A model generated the notes under the pieces. The model worked only from the letters and a program-made list of their open reading frames with translations. It ran no database searches and was not told the DNA's origin. Made by a program: the position numbers and the translations under genes. DNA of 38,632 nucleotides, from assembly GCA_964396845.1 (NCBI GenBank), contig CAYNGH010000017.1, positions 1 through 38,632 on the forward strand, read 5' to 3'. Every line of letters starts with the position of its first letter. The first letter of the stretch is position 1. The stretch is from CAYNGH01 sp964396845. Its GTDB lineage: Bacteria > Vulcanimicrobiota > JAJTBE01 > CAYNGH01. Below are positions 1-8,017 of the stretch, piece after piece.

Positions 1-324
1 ATGAAACACGGCCCAATCGCCCTGATTGATGAGCTGATGCCGGTGATATCGGTGATCCCCGACAGCCCTGTTTATGACAAGAGCCTGGCCAACCTCAAGG
101 AAGTCAAGGCCCGGTCAGGGGTTACCATCGGGATAGTGAGCCAGGGCCATGAAGATGTGGACGAGTATTTTGACGAGGTTGTCCCGGTGCCGAAAACCGA
201 TCATCTCATCAGCCCCATCCTGACAAATATTCCTCTTCAGCTCCTGGCATATTTCATGGCAGATCGTCGAAGGCTGGACGTGGATCAGCCCAGGAATCTG
301 GCGAAAAGCGTTACCGTGGAGTGA
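1..324 (+). CDS. glmS: Glutamine--fructose-6-phosphate aminotransferase, C-terminal fragment
   Basis: This is the last 107 residues of GlmS, which makes glucosamine-6-phosphate from fructose-6-phosphate and glutamine, the first step towards UDP-GlcNAc for peptidoglycan and LPS. The fragment covers the end of the second SIS (isomerase) domain. It opens with KHGPIALID, has IPLQLLAYFMA in the middle and ends with DVDQPRNLAKSVTVE, the conserved C-terminal tail that shapes the sugar site and ammonia channel. The family is about 600 residues, so roughly 500 residues lie upstream of the window. The ATG at base 1 is an internal Met of the motif, not a start. The stop codon overlaps the 3' end of the convergent recO by 14 bases. 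Confidence 0.95.
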   Translation: MKHGPIALIDELMPVISVIPDSPVYDKSLANLKEVKARSGVTIGIVSQGHEDVDEYFDEVVPVPKTDHLISPILTNIPLQLLAYFMADRRRLDVDQPRNLAKSVTVE

Positions 325-1075
325 CGGGGCATCCCATCCTGCGGTATTGTTCACGATTGACGGGATTTCCCGGGATGTTGCAGTCGATATGATCCCCTAA
401 GAGAGTTCGGAGTTCCTGGATGATGAACCGGGGAATCGTTACCCGGAACAACATCCGCTGAGGCAGTCCCATGAGGCTTTTTAACGTGGGCAGGGTTCCC
501 GGGGAAGTTTCCATGCCCGGGAGGTTTTTTTCGGCTTTCCGACAGTTGGGACATATGGCACTGCCGTGATTGGGGGAAAAGAATGTGTGGTTTCCCTGCC
601 GGCGACAGAGAGTACATTCCCCAAGCAGGGGAGAATATCCTAAAATGCCGGCAAAGCGGGCTTCGAAATAACAAGCGCAAATATCGGGGTTCAAACCGGA
701 TTCCAGCAGGTAAAGGCATCCCCGCAGGTGATTGAAAAGCTGGTGGCATTCCTGATCCTTTTCTACTCTGGCGTTGACGAGATCCAGCATATAAAGCCCG
801 GCGCAAGTGGTTTCCAGCCGGGATCGGATCTGGGGGAAGCCGTTGGCCAGCATCGCCTGGGCTACTGTGTCCAGGTTTCTGCCGGGACGGATCATCAGGA
901 GAACTTCGTTCAAGGGTTCCATTTTGCCCATGGTGGATCCTGTGAGTTTCTTAACCCCTTTGCCCGCGGCGTCAAACTTGCCCCGGCGGGGAGATATGAA
1001 AGTGACAATCCGATCCTTTTCTGATAGATCCCGGCTTTTGAGGACAATGGCCCTTGTGTTGTGGAGAGATTTCAT
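311..1075 (-). CDS. recO: DNA repair protein RecO
   Basis: RecO (254 residues, the usual size) loads RecA onto SSB-coated single-stranded DNA with RecR in the RecF pathway. The N-terminal OB-fold region begins with the typical NTRAIVLKSRDLSEKDRIV and continues through GKFDAAGKGVKK. The C-terminal part holds a four-Cys zinc site, C154-x2-C157 and C175-x2-C178, present in many but not all RecO proteins. The ATG has only a weak ribosome binding site, but the N-terminus matches the family. It is divergent from mnmA with 86 bases between the starts, and its end overlaps glmS. Confidence 0.92.
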   Translation of the reverse strand: MKSLHNTRAIVLKSRDLSEKDRIVTFISPRRGKFDAAGKGVKKLTGSTMGKMEPLNEVLLMIRPGRNLDTVAQAMLANGFPQIRSRLETTCAGLYMLDLVNARVEKDQECHQLFNHLRGCLYLLESGLNPDICACYFEARFAGILGYSPLLGECTLCRRQGNHTFFSPNHGSAICPNCRKAEKNLPGMETSPGTLPTLKSLMGLPQRMLFRVTIPRFIIQELRTLLGDHIDCNIPGNPVNREQYRRMGCPVTPR

Positions 1076-1161
1076 ATATTCTTAGATTACCCGGTGGAGG
1101 GAAAAAACCTCTGAGGTGCCGGGAGAAGACATGTGACAGGAGATGATGAGAAGATGGGGCA

Positions 1162-2217
1162 ATGGGCAGGGTAGCTGTGGCCATGTCCGGCGGGGTGGAT
1201 TCCACTGCCTCGGCGGTAATTCTTATGGAGAAGGGCTGGGATGTGACGGGAATTACCATGGAAGTCGCCCCCGGAGTGGGAGTATCCGCCGTGGAGAGGG
1301 CAGGAAAAATATGCCATCGGCTGGGGATTCCCCATCACAGGATTGTGTTTCACCGGCCCTTTGAGGAGTCGGTGATTGAGCCTTTCTGCCGGGAATATTC
1401 CCTGGGGCGTACCCCGAATCCATGTGTTCTTTGCAATCCCCGGGTCAAGTTCGGCCTTCTCCTCCAATCAGTCCGGGATATGGGCTGTTCTCACATGGCC
1501 ACGGGACATTATGCCCGGATTGCCTTTGATGAGTCCACCGGGGAATACAGGCTGTTCAAGGGGGTTGATCCCCGCAAGGATCAGTCATATTTTCTTCATC
1601 GGTTAGGGCAGGATCAACTCCGGTGGGTTATCTTTCCCCTGGGGGAATGGACCAAGGACCAAACTCGAAAGATGTTGGGGGAGAAGGGGATTGAGATTCC
1701 CGCCGATGAGGAGAGCCAGGAGATTTGCTTTATTCCCGGGGATGATTACCCTGCCTTTCTTGAATCCCGGGGTGTCGATGTGGATACTCCCGGGGATATT
1801 GTGGATCACCGGGGAGAGGTTCTGGGCCGTCACCGGGGACTTGCCCGCTATACCATCGGCCAGCGCCGGGGACTGGGGATAGCTCACCGGGAGCCTCTGT
1901 ATGTGACATACATTGACCGGGAGAAGAACCGCCTGAATGTAGGATCCTGGGAGGATCTTTTTGCCCGGAGATTTACCTTGGAGGCTCCTTCATGGGTGTC
2001 AGGGAGATCCCTTACAGGGCCGGTTCTCTGCCGGGTCAGGTATCGCCACCGGGAAGAGCCGGCAATGGTGGAAAGTGACTCTCAGGGTTTCCAGGTAACC
2101 TTTGACAAACCCCAGCGAGCCATAACACCGGGACAGTCAGCGGTTTTTTATGATGTCGGTGATGGAAACCGCGTGATAGGAGGAGGATTTATCCGGGAGG
2201 TTCTTCATGAAGGCTGA
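1162..2217 (+). CDS. mnmA: tRNA-specific 2-thiouridylase MnmA
   Basis: MnmA (351 residues) thiolates U34 in the wobble position of tRNA-Lys, -Glu and -Gln, using ATP to activate the base. The PP-loop SGGVDS is at residues 9-14. NPCVLCNPRVKFG (C88, C91), ATGHYAR, KDQSYFLH, EICFIP (C189) and GQRRGLGI follow in the expected order. C91 aligns with the usual catalytic Cys and C189 with the second one. The additional C88 gives a C-x2-C plus distal Cys arrangement, which I recall being linked to iron-sulfur-dependent MnmA; that link is not shown here. GGAG lies about 20 bases upstream and ATG 1162 is the in-frame start that keeps the PP-loop. The 3' end overlaps the following HEAT-repeat gene by 11 bases, so the two are probably co-translated. 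Confidence 0.95.
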   Translation: MGRVAVAMSGGVDSTASAVILMEKGWDVTGITMEVAPGVGVSAVERAGKICHRLGIPHHRIVFHRPFEESVIEPFCREYSLGRTPNPCVLCNPRVKFGLLLQSVRDMGCSHMATGHYARIAFDESTGEYRLFKGVDPRKDQSYFLHRLGQDQLRWVIFPLGEWTKDQTRKMLGEKGIEIPADEESQEICFIPGDDYPAFLESRGVDVDTPGDIVDHRGEVLGRHRGLARYTIGQRRGLGIAHREPLYVTYIDREKNRLNVGSWEDLFARRFTLEAPSWVSGRSLTGPVLCRVRYRHREEPAMVESDSQGFQVTFDKPQRAITPGQSAVFYDVGDGNRVIGGGFIREVLHEG

Positions 2218-2764
2218 AAAAAGAAAAAAAGTCATCACAGGGATCCTTACGGTTGTATTCTTGATTGTGGCATCGGTGATGATATTTCTCTTCTGGCTGG
2301 AGCATCCGGGACAGCTGGTTCGCAATCTCCGGGACCGGGACCCTGCAGTGCGGGATGAAGCAGTGGCAGCTGTTGCGGAGGCAGGCCCCGACGCGGTGGA
2401 TGCAGTAGCGGAGGTTCTGTCCACGGATCCTTATCCCCCGGCAAGGCAGGCCGCTGCCAGGGCACTGGGAGAGATTTCCTCGCCCCTGGGGATTAATCCC
2501 CTGATTGGTGCCCTGTCGGATCCCCACGAAGAAGTGCGCAGGGAAGCTGTTATAGCCCTGGTGAAGATCGGCAGTGAACCGGCAATCCCGGTGATTATCA
2601 CTGCAACGGGAAATGAAAGGGCAACGGCAGTGGCATCGGTTCTGTATTACAGCGGTCATCCCCGGTTGCGGGATCGGGGGGAACAGATTCTCCGCCGGAT
2701 GGGGCTGGCCCCGGCGGATGTTGAGGACTCCGGCATCCGCTGGCCCGGCAGGGATGATGATTAG
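2207..2764 (+). CDS. Membrane-anchored HEAT-repeat protein
   Basis: A 185-residue protein with a basic N-terminus (MKAEKRKK), one hydrophobic segment at about residues 9-30, then three or four HEAT / PBS-lyase-like repeats from about residue 35 to 155. The repeats show the usual pattern: RDPAVRDEAVAAVAEAG, PPARQAAARALGEISSP, PHEEVRREAVIALVKIG. Such repeats form a helical scaffold for protein binding. The membrane segment suggests anchoring with the repeats on the outer face or in the periplasm, but the side is not certain. A gggagg ribosome binding site inside the end of mnmA and the 11-base overlap indicate coupled translation. No specific function can be given; the link to tRNA thiolation may be only transcriptional. 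Confidence 0.8.
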   Translation: MKAEKRKKVITGILTVVFLIVASVMIFLFWLEHPGQLVRNLRDRDPAVRDEAVAAVAEAGPDAVDAVAEVLSTDPYPPARQAAARALGEISSPLGINPLIGALSDPHEEVRREAVIALVKIGSEPAIPVIITATGNERATAVASVLYYSGHPRLRDRGEQILRRMGLAPADVEDSGIRWPGRDDD

Positions 2765-2779
2765 GCCTGCCGGTTGCCC

Positions 2780-3625
2780 TCAGAACATCATATGGAGCCT
2801 GTCCATGGGGATTAAAAGCTGGCAGTCATCAGGGTCATTGAGGATTTCCTTCTGGTATGCAAAGGCATTGTGATTGTGGATCGACTCATAGCTGTCGCAC
2901 TGGGCTTCAAACCACCTGACCCGGGAATCGGTGCGGAACACTTCCACCAACTCCCGGAGAACATCTTCCACAAACCGGGGGTTGTCGTATGCGGACTCGG
3001 TGATGGCCTTTTCATCTTCTCTTTTTATCACCGGATAGACTGGCGAGCTTCCAGATTTTTCGATAATATCCACAAGTTCTTCAATCCAGACAAAAGATCC
3101 AGGCAGGTATTCCATCCTGAGGGTGACATCAGCCCGCTGGTTGTGAGCACCATGGCGGGAAATCTCACGACTGCAGGGACACAGCAGATGAACCGGTGAG
3201 CGCACCCCCAGTATGAATGAGAACTGATCCTGATCCTTGATGCCGTAAAACAGGCAGTCATAGTCCATGAATCCCGTGGAGCCGGTGACCGGGGCAGTCC
3301 GGGGAAGAAAGTATTTAAACCTGACTGACACCTGGGCTCTTCGGGAATCGAGGCGGGATGAGGTTTCCTCCAGGATCTCCCGGATCTGGACGCTGGAGAT
3401 ATGCCGTCGGCTCCATCGGTTCAGGATTTCCATGAAACGGCTCATGTGGGTTCCCCGGTGCCGGTGGGCCAGGTCTGCTCCCAGAGATACCCGGGCCAGG
3501 ACCTGTTGGTGGGTTCCATCCCTGGTGAGGATCAGCAGGGGAATGTTGACTTTGCGGACTCCTGCCTTCTGAATGTTGATCCCCCGACTGTCGGGGCTAT
3601 TTTGAACATCTTTGAGGGTTTTCAT
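2780..3625 (-). CDS. folE2: GTP cyclohydrolase FolE2 (type IB)
   Basis: A 281-residue GTP cyclohydrolase IB, converting GTP to 7,8-dihydroneopterin triphosphate for folate or queuosine-type pathways. Family signatures are clear: LKDVQNSPDSRGI at the start, GTHMSRF, the metal-site stretch LLCPCSREISRHGAHNQR, and YDNPRFVEDVLREL. The CPCS Cys and nearby His are the expected metal and catalytic residues. Type IB enzymes can use metals other than zinc and often replace FolE when zinc is scarce; whether a FolE also exists in this genome is not visible. AAAGGAG lies just ahead of the ATG. It is transcribed away from the PilZ gene and its end faces the HEAT-repeat gene 15 bases away. Confidence 0.94.
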   Translation of the reverse strand: MKTLKDVQNSPDSRGINIQKAGVRKVNIPLLILTRDGTHQQVLARVSLGADLAHRHRGTHMSRFMEILNRWSRRHISSVQIREILEETSSRLDSRRAQVSVRFKYFLPRTAPVTGSTGFMDYDCLFYGIKDQDQFSFILGVRSPVHLLCPCSREISRHGAHNQRADVTLRMEYLPGSFVWIEELVDIIEKSGSSPVYPVIKREDEKAITESAYDNPRFVEDVLRELVEVFRTDSRVRWFEAQCDSYESIHNHNAFAYQKEILNDPDDCQLLIPMDRLHMMF

Positions 3626-3777
3626 TATTGCTCCTTTTGTTTCAGGTTCAATTTGCCCCGGCCCAGAAAAATCCTTGAAACTCTGATGGATTGCAGTGAA
3701 CTGTTTTATGGGACAAGAGAGGATTTTCCCATGGAAAATTGAATTGATCAGAAAATCTCGAAAGATTGGAAAACAAT

Positions 3778-4125
3778 ATGGCTGAAAAGTTTATCGAAAG
3801 AAGAAGACATGCTCGAATCCCCATGGTCAGCGTCATCGGAATCCGCCTTGGCGATGGGAACCCCATGGGGGCAATGCTGGTGGATTTGTCCGCGGGAGGC
3901 GCCAGGATCATGTGCCAGTTTCCTCTGAATATCGGCGAAGAGGTGACCCTGAGAATCCCCCTTTTCGAGGAAAAGGTTGTGGACGCAGCAGGCGATGTGG
4001 TCTGGAGCAAGGAAATGGAAGCCATGAAAGAATATAATTTTGGTGTTGAATATATGGGGGGGATTCAGTTCAAGCAGGTGAACCAGGAGATAAAGGATTT
4101 TGTCCGAAGGCATACGGGAAAGTAA
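3778..4125 (+). CDS. PilZ domain protein, first copy
   Basis: A small (115 residue) stand-alone PilZ domain, the common receptor fold for cyclic di-GMP. Both binding motifs are intact: RxxxR within ERRRHARIP (R9, R13) and DxSxxG within VDLSAGGARI (D36 to G41). The rest follows the beta-barrel pattern (EEVTLRIPLFEE, FGVEYMGGIQF). I chose ATG 3778; an in-frame TTG at 3766 would add four residues. The next gene, a membrane TPR protein, starts 24 bases after the stop. The same gene pair recurs at 4992-7069, so this PilZ probably works with its TPR neighbour in a c-di-GMP response. The output is unknown. Confidence 0.88.
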   Translation: MAEKFIERRRHARIPMVSVIGIRLGDGNPMGAMLVDLSAGGARIMCQFPLNIGEEVTLRIPLFEEKVVDAAGDVVWSKEMEAMKEYNFGVEYMGGIQFKQVNQEIKDFVRRHTGK

Positions 4126-4149
4126 TAGTTCACGGGAGCGGGGATTGAT

Positions 4150-4851
4150 TTGATAGTTAACCGTATCATATTAGGCTTTCTTTTAGTGCTGATGGGAGCG
4201 GCCGTATTTGTGCACACACAGGGGCACATCAGCCTTATTCAGTTGATCTTTGTCGAGGTGATGGCCCTTGTATTTATTGTTTTTAATTTTTTCCAGCAGA
4301 AAAAGCACAGGGTCAGGACCTTTAAGAAATTTCTCAGGGAGGCAGAAGAACTCTACAACGGCAGGGACCCCGATGGTGCCATCAAGGCCTTTAATAAAGC
4401 ACTGCGGTTGAATTCTGAATCTTACGAGGTTCACCTGGGCATGGCTCAGTGCTACCGCATGACCATGAAGTTCGAAGAAGCGGTCAAGGAATATCAGAAG
4501 GCCATCGATATCAATCCCGATACTCATCACGCCTATTTTCTAAAGGGTATTGTGGAGATGCAGATGAACCGGCCTTATGATTCCCTGCGTTCCTTCCGCA
4601 GGGCTGAAGAAATGAAACCCGACTTTGAGGATCTCCATTATTTTCTCGGACAGCTCTTCGAAAAAACCGTACAAATAAAAGAAGCGATCCGCTATTATGA
4701 AAAATATGTCAAGAACTGCTCCGAATGCAAGATGAAGGGAGCCATCGAACAGAAACTGGCCACCCTGAAAGAAAAAATGAAAGTATATGAGCCAAGACTC
4801 ATAGAAACAGAGCAGGAAGAAACATCTCCTGAAGAAAGCGAAGTTGTCTGA
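4150..4851 (+). CDS. Membrane-anchored TPR protein, first copy
   Basis: A 233-residue protein with two N-terminal hydrophobic segments (about residues 4-22 and 29-48), then three to four TPR units from about residue 60 to 195. Examples are AEELYNGRDPDGAIKAFNKAL and YEVHLGMAQCYRMTMKFEEA. A conserved CSEC follows the repeats, then a charged tail. The start is TTG 4150 with GGGGA six bases upstream, which places the start exactly at the first membrane segment. The TPR region is expected to be cytoplasmic and to bind a partner; the adjacent PilZ protein is the obvious candidate (inference). It is clearly paralogous to the protein at 5660-7069, sharing GQCYRM-like and C-x2-C-x-M elements. Confidence 0.85.
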   Translation: MIVNRIILGFLLVLMGAAVFVHTQGHISLIQLIFVEVMALVFIVFNFFQQKKHRVRTFKKFLREAEELYNGRDPDGAIKAFNKALRLNSESYEVHLGMAQCYRMTMKFEEAVKEYQKAIDINPDTHHAYFLKGIVEMQMNRPYDSLRSFRRAEEMKPDFEDLHYFLGQLFEKTVQIKEAIRYYEKYVKNCSECKMKGAIEQKLATLKEKMKVYEPRLIETEQEETSPEESEVV

Positions 4852-4991
4852 AACATTTTTCTGGCTCGGCATATCCCCGGACAGCCTTGTGAGGACAGCA
4901 TTCGCCAGCGGAGAGGCAGTATTCTTGGAAATATCTGTATAAAAAGAGAAGCCTTTGCAGGGATCAATTTGAGTTTATAGAAGAGCAGATT

Positions 4992-5624
4992 ATGACTGAT
5001 GAAGAAATCACCGGGAATGTGGAATTGATGGATGATCATTTTAAAGATCGCCGGCGGTTCCTCAGGATTCCCATGGCCAGTGTTGTTCAGCTGGGTCTTG
5101 AAGGTGAGGATCTGGGCCGGATGACCCTCTTTGAGCTGGAGGTGGAAGGGAAGAATATTCTCTCGGTGGAGCTGGATCGGGACACATCGCCTCCCCGGAT
5201 TGAGTTTGCTTTTAATGTCGGGGTGGAAAACAGTCTTAACCGGGTTGACCTGGACCCCGGCAGTAACATTTCCCTGAGGGTGCCCCTTCTGGAGGAGCCT
5301 GACGATGAAGTGAACATGCCCATGGTCAGCATGATACGGGTTTCCACCGACAACATCAATGCCCTGGCAGCAATGCTGGTGGATATTTCCGCCGGCGGTG
5401 CCCGGATAATGTGCCAGTTTCCCCTGCTCAGGAATCACCAGGTGACCTTGAAGATTCCTCTTGCCGGCGAGGGGGCTGTGGAAGTTACTGGTAAAATTAT
5501 CTGGGTTCGTCAGATGAAACTGATGCGGGAGTTCAACTTTGGAGTGGAATATATGGTGGGGATCAAGTTTGATGAGCCCTGTTGCGAGATTCGAGATTAT
5601 ATAAGCAGGCATATGAACCGATAA
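4992..5624 (+). CDS. Tandem or split PilZ domain protein, second copy
   Basis: A 210-residue relative of the PilZ protein at 3778. Residues 110-210 match that protein closely (MPMVSMIRV, MLVDISAGGARIMCQFP, FNFGVEYMVGIKF). The RxxxR motif (RRFLR, R21 and R25) is about 105 residues ahead of DxSxxG (D131), against about 23 in a normal PilZ domain. The intervening part reads as a second, worn PilZ: IPMASVVQL parallels MPMVSMIRV, FELEVEG stands where VDISAGG would be, and ISLRVPLLEE parallels VTLKIPLAGE. Repeat 1 thus keeps RxxxR, and repeat 2 keeps DxSxxG. Its own ribosome binding site is weak. The TPR gene follows after 35 bases. Confidence 0.85.
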   Translation: MTDEEITGNVELMDDHFKDRRRFLRIPMASVVQLGLEGEDLGRMTLFELEVEGKNILSVELDRDTSPPRIEFAFNVGVENSLNRVDLDPGSNISLRVPLLEEPDDEVNMPMVSMIRVSTDNINALAAMLVDISAGGARIMCQFPLLRNHQVTLKIPLAGEGAVEVTGKIIWVRQMKLMREFNFGVEYMVGIKFDEPCCEIRDYISRHMNR

Positions 5625-5659
5625 TAATTATAGAAAAAGGCGACCTGCGGGGGATTACC

Positions 5660-7069
5660 TTGACCAGTAAATTGATTTACATAGTAGTTCTGGGGATTAC
5701 TGCAATCCTGGGGATCGTGCTGTATTTTTCCCAGGTAATAGAACTTTACGCTATGGTGGGTATCCTGGGTGGCTCCACAATCCTTATGATTGCCAATGCT
5801 TACGAAATACAGCATCTTAAAACCGTGGAAGCTGCCAGGCTGATTGAGAAGGGCGAGGAGCTGTATAACCACCGGGAGCTGGGAAATGCTCTTAAAACTT
5901 TCGAAAAAGCCCTGAAAATTTCTCCCAATAATTATGAGGCAGTTCTGGGGATTGGCCAGTGTTACCGGATGAGGACCGAATATGAGAAGGCTGTGGAATA
6001 CTTCCGCAGGGCAGCCCAACTCAAGCCCAAAGGTCATGAAGCCCATTTCTTCATAGGGATGATTCACCTTCAGAATGAACGATACGGTGATGCCCTGGAG
6101 TCCTTTCAGATGGTTGAATCTTTGCGCCCCGATGATATTGAAGATGTATATTACCTTATGGGGGAGCTTTTTGACAAGATGGGTGATTATGGCAAGGCCC
6201 TGGAATATTTCCAGTATTACCTTGACCGTTGTGTGGAATGCAGAATGCGCGCCGGGGTCATCGGAAAGATGGAAAGAATCTCCCGGCATCATGATGGCGA
6301 TGCATCGGGAGATGACAGCCCCGAAGGCAAGGATGAAGATATGGCAGAATCAGAAACATCCCCTGGGGAATTAGTTTCTGCTGATGATAAAAAAGATATA
6401 AAACCGGTCCCGGATAAAACTGAAATAAATGAAGCCGGAAAGAAAGAAGAACCGGTGGATAAATCCAGGATTGATGAAACGGAGGGTGAAGTGATGGAGA
6501 ATGTGGCTTTTGTTGAGCATGACCATCTGACAGGTGAGTCGGAAGAATATGTGGTGGTCAATGGCCTGAAAATCAGGAAGGAAACATCGGAGAACGGTTT
6601 AACCAAGGTTGTTGACGGGATAAAGGTCAAGGTCCCCAGGAAATTCGGTGCATCCATACTGGAACGGGATGGTGCCAGGTATGATGGCGATGAGGGCGCT
6701 GATTCCAACGGGAGGGATGAAAAGGTAGAAAAGGAAGAGAAATCCGCCAAAGCATCTCCCATGGGGGCCAGGGCCACTGCCCGGCTTATGGGGATGGCCA
6801 AGAAGAGAAAGCCCCAGATGCTCAATCTGGAAGTTCAGATCGGAGTCAAACCCAAGGCCAGGTATGACAAACCCACCATCAGGGCAGCTCAGGTGGATGA
6901 AGAGGATAAAAATGTGATGCTGAACCTTACCGGCAACAATGCAGAAAAAGTGCACCAGTTACTGGAAAAACAGCGCCGGGAAAAAGATACCAGCCCCATG
7001 GACAGTGGTGACCTGAGAGATGCCAGTATGGCCATGGGCCAGAGAAAACCCCTTTTCAAGTCTGACTGA
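5660..7069 (+). CDS. Membrane-anchored TPR protein with long charged tail, second copy
   Basis: A 469-residue paralogue of the TPR protein at 4150. Two hydrophobic segments (about residues 4-22 and 27-45) precede TPR units at about 55-195: GEELYNHRELGNALKTFEKAL, then YEAVLGIGQCYRM. The same Cys pair (CVEC) follows the repeats. From about residue 200 the protein becomes a long acidic and basic low-complexity tail. A short ordered-looking island within it has VVVNGLKIRKE and VDGIKVKVPR. I chose TTG 5660 behind GCGGGGG because it matches the start of the first copy; the frame also stays open upstream into the PilZ gene. The tail has no counterpart in copy one, so the duplicates have diverged. 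A terminator-like hairpin follows at 7134. Confidence 0.82.
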   Translation: MTSKLIYIVVLGITAILGIVLYFSQVIELYAMVGILGGSTILMIANAYEIQHLKTVEAARLIEKGEELYNHRELGNALKTFEKALKISPNNYEAVLGIGQCYRMRTEYEKAVEYFRRAAQLKPKGHEAHFFIGMIHLQNERYGDALESFQMVESLRPDDIEDVYYLMGELFDKMGDYGKALEYFQYYLDRCVECRMRAGVIGKMERISRHHDGDASGDDSPEGKDEDMAESETSPGELVSADDKKDIKPVPDKTEINEAGKKEEPVDKSRIDETEGEVMENVAFVEHDHLTGESEEYVVVNGLKIRKETSENGLTKVVDGIKVKVPRKFGASILERDGARYDGDEGADSNGRDEKVEKEEKSAKASPMGARATARLMGMAKKRKPQMLNLEVQIGVKPKARYDKPTIRAAQVDEEDKNVMLNLTGNNAEKVHQLLEKQRREKDTSPMDSGDLRDASMAMGQRKPLFKSD

Positions 7070-7133
7070 TAAAAGGACGGGGAGGAGAATGGCCCCGGAA
7101 AAAGAATAATAAATCCCCGGGAGCGACAGAATC

Positions 7134-7161
7134 AAGGACGGATAACCGATCCTTTTTTTTT
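7134..7161 (+). terminator. Intrinsic terminator-like hairpin close to the next gene
   Basis: AAGGACGG pairs with CCGaTCCTT (one bulged A) around the loop ATAA, followed by nine T residues. This is a good intrinsic terminator for the PilZ-TPR cluster. It ends only 16 bases before the TTG start at 7178, leaving room only for the ribosome binding site. The next gene must therefore be read through it or start from a promoter that overlaps it. An exact copy of the left arm, AAGGACGG, lies upstream at 7073-7080 and could compete for pairing. Confidence 0.65.
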
Positions 7162-7177
7162 GGAAAGGGAGGAAAAA

Positions 7178-8017
7178 TTGAAAATTAAGCATATATCTTC
7201 AATTGCAGTTCTTGTCCTGGTGTTGGGCATGTTTTTTGCATGGACATTCCCATCTGCCGGTTCTGACCAGCTTATTGTGGGAGGAGAAAGGGCCGGCCCT
7301 GTGACTCTGGGAGAGCCCCTTTCCAGCTATGAATCTTTTCTGGGGCCTCGAAATACCATATCCCCGACATTTTTTAATTTTCCCAACCGGGGAATGGCCC
7401 TGCTGGTGAAAAATGGAATTATCGAAGGGATTATGGTCTATTCCAAGGATTATAAGACCAGGGAAGGAATAAAAGTGGGAACTCCCCTGTCCCAGGTTCA
7501 GAAGAAATACGGCAATTTTCTTCGCACCGAGTCAGGATCCCTGACATACAGCGAGCTGGGCCTTTCTTTCAACGAAAGTGACGGCAAGGTGACCCGGATA
7601 ATGGTGGTTGAAGCCACCGAGGATCCCCTGTTGGGAGATAAGGCCGTGGTTCCCGGTGTCCGGGCCGGCAATTTGAAAATAGGCATGGATGTCCGGGCAG
7701 TCAAGAAATACTGGGGAGAACCTGAAAGCACCCGTCCCCTTGAGGGCAACAAGTCCATCACTGTTTTTCAATATGACAAGAAAGCGGTAAAGCTGTTAGT
7801 GGCAGATGGAATCCTTGCGGGAGCGCAGATAAACTCCTACAAGTTTCGAACTCCCGAGGGAATCGGCATCGACAGCACCCGGGATCAAGTAATCAAGACC
7901 TATGGCAGCCAGTTCCGGGAAGTGGAAAAAAGCATCATGTATCCTTCCATGGGGCTGGGGTTTTATTTTGACAAGGACAAGGTGATCGAGATCCTGCTGA
8001 CATACCGCCGGGAATAG
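7178..8017 (+). CDS. Secreted repeat protein, BamE/SmpA-like motifs
   Basis: A 279-residue protein with an N-terminal signal peptide (hydrophobic residues about 7-22, probable cleavage near PSAGS). The mature part has repeated units, each marked by a glycine, a short helix pattern and YG: VTLGEPLSSYESFLGP, IKVGTPLSQVQKKYG, LKIGMDVRAVKKYWGEP and IGIDSTRDQVIKTYG. This resembles the helix signature of SmpA/OmlA (BamE)-type small envelope domains, but homology is not certain. The start is TTG 7178 behind GGGAGG. A similar unit (GAGKSDIIKAMGTPEK) occurs in the small secreted protein at 11489-12058. Expected location is the periplasm or envelope; function unknown. Confidence 0.75.
   Translation: MKIKHISSIAVLVLVLGMFFAWTFPSAGSDQLIVGGERAGPVTLGEPLSSYESFLGPRNTISPTFFNFPNRGMALLVKNGIIEGIMVYSKDYKTREGIKVGTPLSQVQKKYGNFLRTESGSLTYSELGLSFNESDGKVTRIMVVEATEDPLLGDKAVVPGVRAGNLKIGMDVRAVKKYWGEPESTRPLEGNKSITVFQYDKKAVKLLVADGILAGAQINSYKFRTPEGIGIDSTRDQVIKTYGSQFREVEKSIMYPSMGLGFYFDKDKVIEILLTYRRE

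Noticed and set aside
4695..5612. Long minus-strand open frame (305 codons)
   Set aside because: It lies opposite the PilZ protein at 4992 and the end of the first TPR protein; composition is that of an antisense shadow.
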